From Mycolicibacterium sp. (GTDB taxonomy: Bacteria; Actinomycetota; Actinomycetes; Mycobacteriales; Mycobacteriaceae): a DNA stretch of 64,000 nucleotides. Of the stretch, positions 59,093 through 64,000 are shown one piece after another (the stretch's first letter is position 1; every line of letters starts with the position of its first letter). The notes under the pieces were generated by a model, which saw only the letters and a list, made by a program, of their open reading frames with translations, did not search any database and was not told the origin of the DNA. The stretch lies in contig NZ_JAEMTA010000022.1 of the NCBI RefSeq assembly GCF_016462545.1, positions 1-64,000 on the forward strand, given 5' to 3'. Both the position numbers and the translations under genes were made by a program.

Positions 59093-61018
59093 TCAGCCGA
59101 ACGTGAAGTCGGCGAGGTCGGGCGTCCTGGTCCACGTCCAGTAGTCGACCAACCGCCACGGACTCAGCGAGTACACATCGCCGTCGGCGTTCTTGTAGAA
59201 CGAGTGCGCGATCGACGGCTGCGACCACACCATCGTGCGCATCTCCTCCTGACTGCGCCGCACCCAGTCTTCCGTGACGTCGCGGCGTGGCTCGAGATAG
59301 CGATGTCCGCCGGCGATCAGATGATCCAAACACTGTGATATATAACGCATTTGGCACTCGGAATGGAAGATCAGACTGCCGCCGCTGGCGAGGTTCGTGC
59401 CCGGTCCGTACATGCAGAAGAAGTTCGGATAGTCGGGCACCGTGATGCCGAGGTACGCCGCAGGTCGCTGTCCCCAGTGCGTGCGGAGATCCTGCCCGCT
59501 ACGGCCGGTGATCGTCATGGGCCACAGCATTTCGGTGGCGTGAAAGCCAGTGGCGAACACGATCACCTCGGCGGGATGGCGAACGCCGTCGGTGGTGACG
59601 ATGCCGTCTGCGTCGATGTGGTCGATGGGGGTGCGCACCAGCTCGACGTCGTCGCGGGCCAGTGTCCGCAGCCAACTTCCGTTGTCCTGCAGCGTGCGTT
59701 TGCCCGTCGCGGGGTAGTCGGGCACTACCTTCGCGGCCAACTCGGGATCGTCGCCGATCTGGCTGGTGATCCACTCGGTGAACATCACCCTGGTGATCTC
59801 GTTGATCTCGCTGACGGCGCGGGACTGATCGGGATAGTCGGGGTCCACCCGCGCCGCGGCCAAACCCTTGTCACACCCGGGCCAGAAGAGCAGGAAGCGA
59901 TACCACCTGCCGTAGAACGGCAGATGGCGCAGAGCCCACTGCACACCCGCCCCGACGGCCTCGTGATAGTTCGGATTCGGGAACATCCATTGAGCGGTGC
60001 GCTGGAAGACGGTGAGCTGGGCGACGTCCTCGGCGATGGCCGGCGCAATCTGGAAGCCGCTAGCCCCCGCACCGATCATCGCAACGCGCCTGCCACGGAG
60101 ATCGACGGAGTGGTCCCACTCCGCAGAGTGAAACGCACTGCCGCCGAACTGATCTCGGCCCGGGATGGCAGGCAGGTGCGGTCGGTCCAGCTGTCCGACC
60201 GCGCTGATGACGGCTCGCGCCACCAGGCTGGCGGTGCTGCCGTCGGCGCTGCGGGTCCGGACGGTCCACGTCGCCGAGTCGTCATTCCAGGTGAGGTCGG
60301 TGACCTCGGTCTCCCAGCGTACGTGTGACCCGACGTCGTACTTGTCCATCACACGCTGGAAGTAGGCCTGCAGCTCTGGCTGCTCGGCGAAGAAGTGGGT
60401 CCACTCGTCCGTCGGTTCGAAGCTGTAGCAGTAGAAGTGATTTCCCACGTCCACCCGTGCGCCCGGATACGTGTTCTGATACCAGGTCCCACCGGGGCCG
60501 GCATTCTTCTCGACGATCGTGAAGGGCAGGCCCGCCTCCTTGAGCCGAATGCCCGCGAGCAGCCCGGATTCTCCGCACCCGATGACGACGACGGGGAACT
60601 CGTCGCGGGCGGAGCGCTCCGCGACGCTCGTGGCGCGTAGGTCCCGTCCGTCGAGCTCCATCTCCTCGAGCAGCATTGGGACGTACTCGTCGGGCACCGG
60701 TTCGCAGACGAGCCACTCCATCATCTCCTGGAGAACCTCCGCCCCGATCGGTTCGGGCTCGGGACAGCCACGGTCGCGGTAGTCGGCGATAATGGTCGCG
60801 GCGAGGGTGCGCACGGCGGCCTTGTCGTCCTCGGACATGTAGCCCTGCACCTCGTTGAGGAACAGGCCTGCCGGTTTCAGCGCACCGCGGATCAACTCCG
60901 GATCACCCGCCATGTGGACGAGCGAGAGCATCAACGTGGGAATGCTGACGTCGAGGAGGGCGTCGGCGATCTCCTCGTCGGAGGTCGTAAACGGTTGCCC
61001 TGCATGTGGGTTGCGCAC
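59093..61018 (-). CDS. Baeyer-Villiger-type flavin monooxygenase
   Basis: A 641-residue FAD/NADPH monooxygenase. The FAD-binding GxGxSG is VVVIGCGESGLLA, the Baeyer-Villiger fingerprint FxGxxxHxxxW is FGGSAFHSAEW, and the NADPH site is VAMIGAGASGFQIA. A ~135-residue N-terminal helical extension resembles 4-hydroxyacetophenone monooxygenases. It would insert oxygen next to a ketone in an aromatic, terpenoid or steroid substrate. The start is GTG at 61018. It is convergent with the SnoaL gene. Confidence 0.92.
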   Translation of the reverse strand: MRNPHAGQPFTTSDEEIADALLDVSIPTLMLSLVHMAGDPELIRGALKPAGLFLNEVQGYMSEDDKAAVRTLAATIIADYRDRGCPEPEPIGAEVLQEMMEWLVCEPVPDEYVPMLLEEMELDGRDLRATSVAERSARDEFPVVVIGCGESGLLAGIRLKEAGLPFTIVEKNAGPGGTWYQNTYPGARVDVGNHFYCYSFEPTDEWTHFFAEQPELQAYFQRVMDKYDVGSHVRWETEVTDLTWNDDSATWTVRTRSADGSTASLVARAVISAVGQLDRPHLPAIPGRDQFGGSAFHSAEWDHSVDLRGRRVAMIGAGASGFQIAPAIAEDVAQLTVFQRTAQWMFPNPNYHEAVGAGVQWALRHLPFYGRWYRFLLFWPGCDKGLAAARVDPDYPDQSRAVSEINEITRVMFTEWITSQIGDDPELAAKVVPDYPATGKRTLQDNGSWLRTLARDDVELVRTPIDHIDADGIVTTDGVRHPAEVIVFATGFHATEMLWPMTITGRSGQDLRTHWGQRPAAYLGITVPDYPNFFCMYGPGTNLASGGSLIFHSECQMRYISQCLDHLIAGGHRYLEPRRDVTEDWVRRSQEEMRTMVWSQPSIAHSFYKNADGDVYSLSPWRLVDYWTWTRTPDLADFTFG

Positions 61019-61113
61019 CAGACGGTGCTATCACGGACGGGTGCGCACGCGCAGGTCATCTGGGGAACCCGCCGTCCGGTTGGGCGGCCCCCCGGACGGG
61101 TATCAACCCCGGC

Positions 61114-61551
61114 ATGAGCACGCACGAGGAGTCCGACGGTTGCCTGGGCCGACGCCCCGCCGGTGTCGATGACGACACTATCGCCGCGGTCGGGAAGGTA
61201 TCGGAGGCCCTGGAGTGCGTCGAGCGCGCCCGCGGGCATCTGTACTCGTTCCACCAACTCATGGGGCACGCCGACCTGACGTTGGGCGAGGCCTGCGAGG
61301 AGCTTCGCAAGGCCGGCCACGGCGCGGAGGCCGAGCGCCTGGAAACCGAACTCATCGGGCTCAACGTGCTGCCGGGCCGCTGGACGTTTCAAGTGGTCGA
61401 GGAGTTCGACGACGGCTACTGGACGCAGTTCCGCGAACACGAGCGTCGCGTGCGTGACGAGCTCGTCGCAGGTGAGAGACATGTGTTCGAGGCCAAGATG
61501 AAAGACCAGCGACGCACGCACGGCAGAACGGGGCACGAAGCCAAGCCCTGA
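61114..61551 (+). CDS. Conserved mycobacterial hypothetical protein
   Basis: A 145-residue protein with a helical core (AVGKVSEALECVERARGHLYS, FHQLMGHADLTLGEACEEL, KAGHGAEAERLETELIGLNVLPG) and a C-terminal basic tail. Its fold may resemble a small all-alpha domain with conserved His and Glu, but no function is known to me. ATG 61114 is preferred; the frame runs further upstream without convincing sequence. It lies 15 bp before the P450 gene, suggesting an operon. Confidence 0.78.
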   Translation: MSTHEESDGCLGRRPAGVDDDTIAAVGKVSEALECVERARGHLYSFHQLMGHADLTLGEACEELRKAGHGAEAERLETELIGLNVLPGRWTFQVVEEFDDGYWTQFREHERRVRDELVAGERHVFEAKMKDQRRTHGRTGHEAKP

Positions 61552-61566
61552 GGCTACGCTCGGGGC

Positions 61567-62850
61567 GTGGGTATCTCGACACGGGTGAATGGGTCACCGC
61601 CGCCGGAAATTCCGCTCTCCGAGATCAATCTCGGCTCCTGGGACTTCTGGGCGCTCGACGACGAGGTGCGCGACGGTGCGTTCGCCACGCTGCGGCGCGA
61701 GGCGCCGGTGTCGCTACACCCCGAGTTCGTTCAGGAGGGCTTCGAGCAGGGTCGAGGCCACTGGGCGGTGACCCGGTACGAGGACGTCTTCCACGCCAGT
61801 CGCCACCCGGAGATCTTCAGTTCGGCGCAGGGCATCGTCATCGGTGACCAGTCCCCCGAGTTGGCCGAGTACTTCGGTTCCATGATCGCGCTGGACGATC
61901 CGCGGCACACCCGGCTGCGCAACATCGTCAGAAGTGCGTTCACGCCGCGGGTGCTGGCCCGCATCGAGGACTCGGTCCGCGATCGTGCGGGGCGACTCGT
62001 CGAGGCGATGATCGCCGACAATCCCGACGGCACCGCCGAACTGGTGACCTCGCTCGCGGGTCCCCTTCCGCTGCAGATCATCTGCGACATGATGGGCATC
62101 CCCGAGGAGGATCACCAGAAGGTCTTCCACTGGACGAACGTGATCCTGGGCTTCGGGGATCCGGAGATCGCGACCGAATTCGACGCGTTCGTGAAGGTGG
62201 CCATGGACATCGGCGCCTACGCCTGGGCACTTGCCGACGACCGCCGCGCCCACCCCGGCGAGGATCTCACCACGAGCCTGGTGCAAGCGGAACTCGACGG
62301 TGAGCGACTGACGTCCGGTGAGGTGGCGTCGTTCTTCATCCTGCTGGTCGTCGCGGGGAACGAAACCACCAGAAACGCAATCAGTCACGGTGTGCTGGCG
62401 TTGAGCCGGCACCCCGAACAGCGCGATGTGTGGTGGAGCGACTACGACAGCGTGGCCCCGACGGCGGTCGAGGAGGTGGTGCGGTGGGCGTCCCCGGTGG
62501 CCTACATGCGTCGGACGGTGACCCGCGATACCGAGCTCAGCGGCGTCAAACTCGCTGAGGGAAGCAAAGTTTCGCTGTGGTACGGCTCCGCGAACCGGGA
62601 CGAGGCCAAATTCGACGACCCGTGGTCCTTCGACGTGCGCCGACACCCGAATCCCCACGTCGGTTTCGGCGGCGGCGGGGCCCACTTCTGTCTAGGCGCC
62701 AACCTGGCGCGACGTGAGATCACGGTCGCCTTCGAGGAATTGCACCGCAGGATCCCCGACATCGCCGCCACCGAGGAACCCGCGCGCCTGCAATCCGCCT
62801 TCATCCACGGCATCAAGCGACTTCCCGTCGCGTGGACGCCGCCGCGCTAG
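61567..62850 (+). CDS. Cytochrome P450
   Basis: A 427-residue P450 with the I-helix VAGNETTRNAISHG, the VEEVVRWASPVAYMRR region and the haem loop FGGGGAHFCLGANLAR. It belongs to the actinobacterial class I group (like CYP125/CYP126) but is clearly different from the CYP125 at 47083. The substrate is not predictable; steroid- or terpenoid-like molecules are common for the group. GTG 61567 begins the protein. No ferredoxin gene is adjacent. Confidence 0.92.
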   Translation: MGISTRVNGSPPPEIPLSEINLGSWDFWALDDEVRDGAFATLRREAPVSLHPEFVQEGFEQGRGHWAVTRYEDVFHASRHPEIFSSAQGIVIGDQSPELAEYFGSMIALDDPRHTRLRNIVRSAFTPRVLARIEDSVRDRAGRLVEAMIADNPDGTAELVTSLAGPLPLQIICDMMGIPEEDHQKVFHWTNVILGFGDPEIATEFDAFVKVAMDIGAYAWALADDRRAHPGEDLTTSLVQAELDGERLTSGEVASFFILLVVAGNETTRNAISHGVLALSRHPEQRDVWWSDYDSVAPTAVEEVVRWASPVAYMRRTVTRDTELSGVKLAEGSKVSLWYGSANRDEAKFDDPWSFDVRRHPNPHVGFGGGGAHFCLGANLARREITVAFEELHRRIPDIAATEEPARLQSAFIHGIKRLPVAWTPPR

Positions 62851-63302
62851 TTGACGACCCGGTTCTGCTGCTGCCCGCGCTCGGCGTCGTGCAATTCGTC
62901 CATCTTGACGCGGTCCTTCTCGGCGGCGGCGTAGGCGTCGTCGACGTCGTCCTTGCGGCGCGGGTCCAGCTCGTCGGCGCGCTGCCACTTCGAGTCGAGA
63001 TCCTCGCGGTTCGCGGCCGCCTCGTCACGGTGACTGGCTGCCCGCTCGCTCAGTCGGGCGGCCTCGGCGGCCTTCGCCTCGGCTTCCGCCGCCGCGGCCC
63101 GGGCCTTGGCCTCGGTCTCGGCAGCGATGGCCTCCCGCTTCTCCACCCGGGCGCTCTCCTCCCGCGCTTCGTCGCGAATGCGGTCGGCCTCTGCCCTGCG
63201 CTTCTTGTCGCGCGCGCTGCGGGCCACGAAGGCGAATCCGAGGATCAACGCCAGGACCACCACGACGGCCACGACGATCAAGACGATGGTGTTGGTACTC
63301 AT
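62847..63302 (-). CDS. Membrane-anchored coiled-coil protein
   Basis: A 151-residue protein with an N-terminal membrane span (TIVLIVVAVVVVLALILGFAF) and a long highly charged Ala/Glu/Arg helix (residues ~30-120) with heptad-like spacing, ending in a polar tail. It should anchor to the membrane and project a coiled coil. AAGGAG precedes the ATG at 63302. It overlaps the convergent P450 by 4 bp. It is similar in layout to stress-induced mycobacterial proteins; function unknown. Confidence 0.8.
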   Translation of the reverse strand: MSTNTIVLIVVAVVVVLALILGFAFVARSARDKKRRAEADRIRDEAREESARVEKREAIAAETEAKARAAAAEAEAKAAEAARLSERAASHRDEAAANREDLDSKWQRADELDPRRKDDVDDAYAAAEKDRVKMDELHDAERGQQQNRVVN

Positions 63303-63408
63303 GTCGGGCTCCTTCAGCCTGTGGCGCGGCATTAATTGACGCGCTCGCTGAGGCTTCGGTTGCCCTGGATCGACGTCCTTCAAACCGATCGGCGGGTGAT
63401 GGACTGCC

Positions 63409-63789
63409 CTACGTGACGGTCAGCGTGCCCGACATCTTCGGGTGGTAGGTGCAGATGAACGGGTAGACCCCGGGCTTCGTCGGTGCGGTGAACGTCTTCT
63501 GCGCGCCGCCATCGACGTCGGTGTCGAAACCCGGCTCCGGCTTCGAGGTCACCGAGTGCTCGACGGAATCCCGGTTGACGATGGTGATGGTCGCGCCCGG
63601 CGCGACGGTGAGCGGCTCACCGAAGGCCATCTGCGAGATGGTGATCGTCGGACCCGTCGTCGGAACGTCCGCCGTGCCCGACGAACTCTTCGCGCCGTAG
63701 CCGCTACTGGGTGTGGAAGTACTAGCGCAGGCGCTGATCAGCGCCCCCATCAACAGAAGCGCCCCCATCCACGAACCGATCCTGGTCAT
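63409..63789 (-). CDS. Cupredoxin-like lipoprotein
   Basis: A 126-residue lipoprotein (lipobox LMGALISAC) with a plastocyanin/amicyanin-like copper domain. The type 1 copper ligands are visible: His in VEHSVT, then Cys, His and Met in FICTYHPKMSG. It should carry electrons or handle copper on the outer face of the cytoplasmic membrane. GAGGAGG precedes the ATG at 63789; an in-frame upstream start would spoil the signal peptide. Confidence 0.9.
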   Translation of the reverse strand: MTRIGSWMGALLLMGALISACASTSTPSSGYGAKSSSGTADVPTTGPTITISQMAFGEPLTVAPGATITIVNRDSVEHSVTSKPEPGFDTDVDGGAQKTFTAPTKPGVYPFICTYHPKMSGTLTVT

Positions 63790-63862
63790 GTGTCCTCCTC
63801 CATTGGCTGCCTCTGCCATGGACACGTCCTACAGGCGGGTTCGGTTCAGGCCTCGAGATCCG

Positions 63863-64000
63863 TCACTTCAGCACGCGCTCGTCGACGATGAACAGGACGA
63901 GCGTGACGGCCAGGATCGCCGCCGCCAGCCAGATGGCGTGTGCGCTCCACGCGCGGCTCGCGAAGGCGCCGATCAACGCGCCCCCGGCGAACGCGAGAAT
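63863..64000 (-). CDS. C-terminal end of a DUF1275 (YoaK) family membrane protein (partial)
   Basis: The last 45 residues of a polytopic protein are present; the start lies beyond the right edge. The segment AFAGGALIGAFASRAWSAHA followed by a final hydrophobic helix and DERVLK is typical of the DUF1275/YoaK family. Function is unknown. It is transcribed toward the cupredoxin gene 73 bp downstream. Confidence 0.7.
   Translation of the reverse strand: MLAFAGGALIGAFASRAWSAHAIWLAAAILAVTLVLFIVDERVLK

Overview
The window is high-GC DNA that is densely packed with genes on both strands. It looks like a chromosomal segment of a fast-growing mycobacterium (Mycolicibacterium / M. smegmatis-like). The evidence is a leaderless furA followed by katG, a mycolic acid cyclopropane-synthase-type methyltransferase, an LdtMt1-type L,D-transpeptidase, a DUF222/HNH (13E12-type) gene, F420-type LLM oxidoreductase, CYP125, and KstR-type operators. 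All homology statements come from motif recognition and remembered family sequences; no search was run. No rRNA, tRNA, CRISPR array, IS element or prophage was seen.

Layout. 1-4.8 kb: a truncated membrane protein, an ammonium transporter, then furA-katG ended by a strong hairpin. 4.8-9.3 kb: a methyltransferase, two tandem small secreted paralogues, and a three-gene operon (GTP cyclohydrolase II-like, DUF1688, upp) that matches the URC uracil-catabolic pathway. 9.3-16.2 kb: envelope genes (SGNH hydrolase plus membrane acyltransferase, Tat/lipoprotein Rieske protein, M15 peptidase lipoprotein), a phosphodiesterase, YaaA, a VOC protein, and TerC behind a probable Mn2+ yybP-ykoY riboswitch. 16.2-23 kb: an amidase, a histidine kinase with a lone receiver protein and a NarL-type regulator, and two alpha/beta hydrolases. 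23-27.7 kb: a cinA / choline-kinase-like / dimethylglycine-oxidase-like operon. 27.8-34.4 kb: DedA, a GT87 glycosyltransferase, a GH2 glucosaminidase-like enzyme, and a TetR-hydrolase divergent pair with a tandem-repeat operator.

34.5-48.4 kb: a DUF222/HNH gene, then a region with three KstR-like sites. These sites lie in front of an SDR and its divergent partner, a nitronate monooxygenase and a CYP125, and suggest sterol-related control. Interspersed are an RsbW/RsbV-like pair, a HAD phosphatase, a Bfd-like ferredoxin coupled to an internally duplicated protein, a TetR-molybdopterin oxidoreductase unit and a secreted GH16 enzyme. 48.3-53.7 kb: an XRE/MmyB regulator with a palindromic operator, L,D-transpeptidase, Pr6Pr and DUF7159 membrane proteins, a CSCGW mini-protein and threonine dehydratase. 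53.7-64 kb: a thioesterase-ureohydrolase couplet, a PcaA-like methyltransferase, an LLM oxidoreductase/methyltransferase pair, a SRPBCC-SnoaL-BVMO-P450 group, a coiled-coil membrane protein, a cupredoxin lipoprotein and the tail of a DUF1275 protein.

A recurring architectural feature is that convergent neighbours almost always abut or overlap at their 3' ends, by up to 127 bp, with little room for classical terminators.
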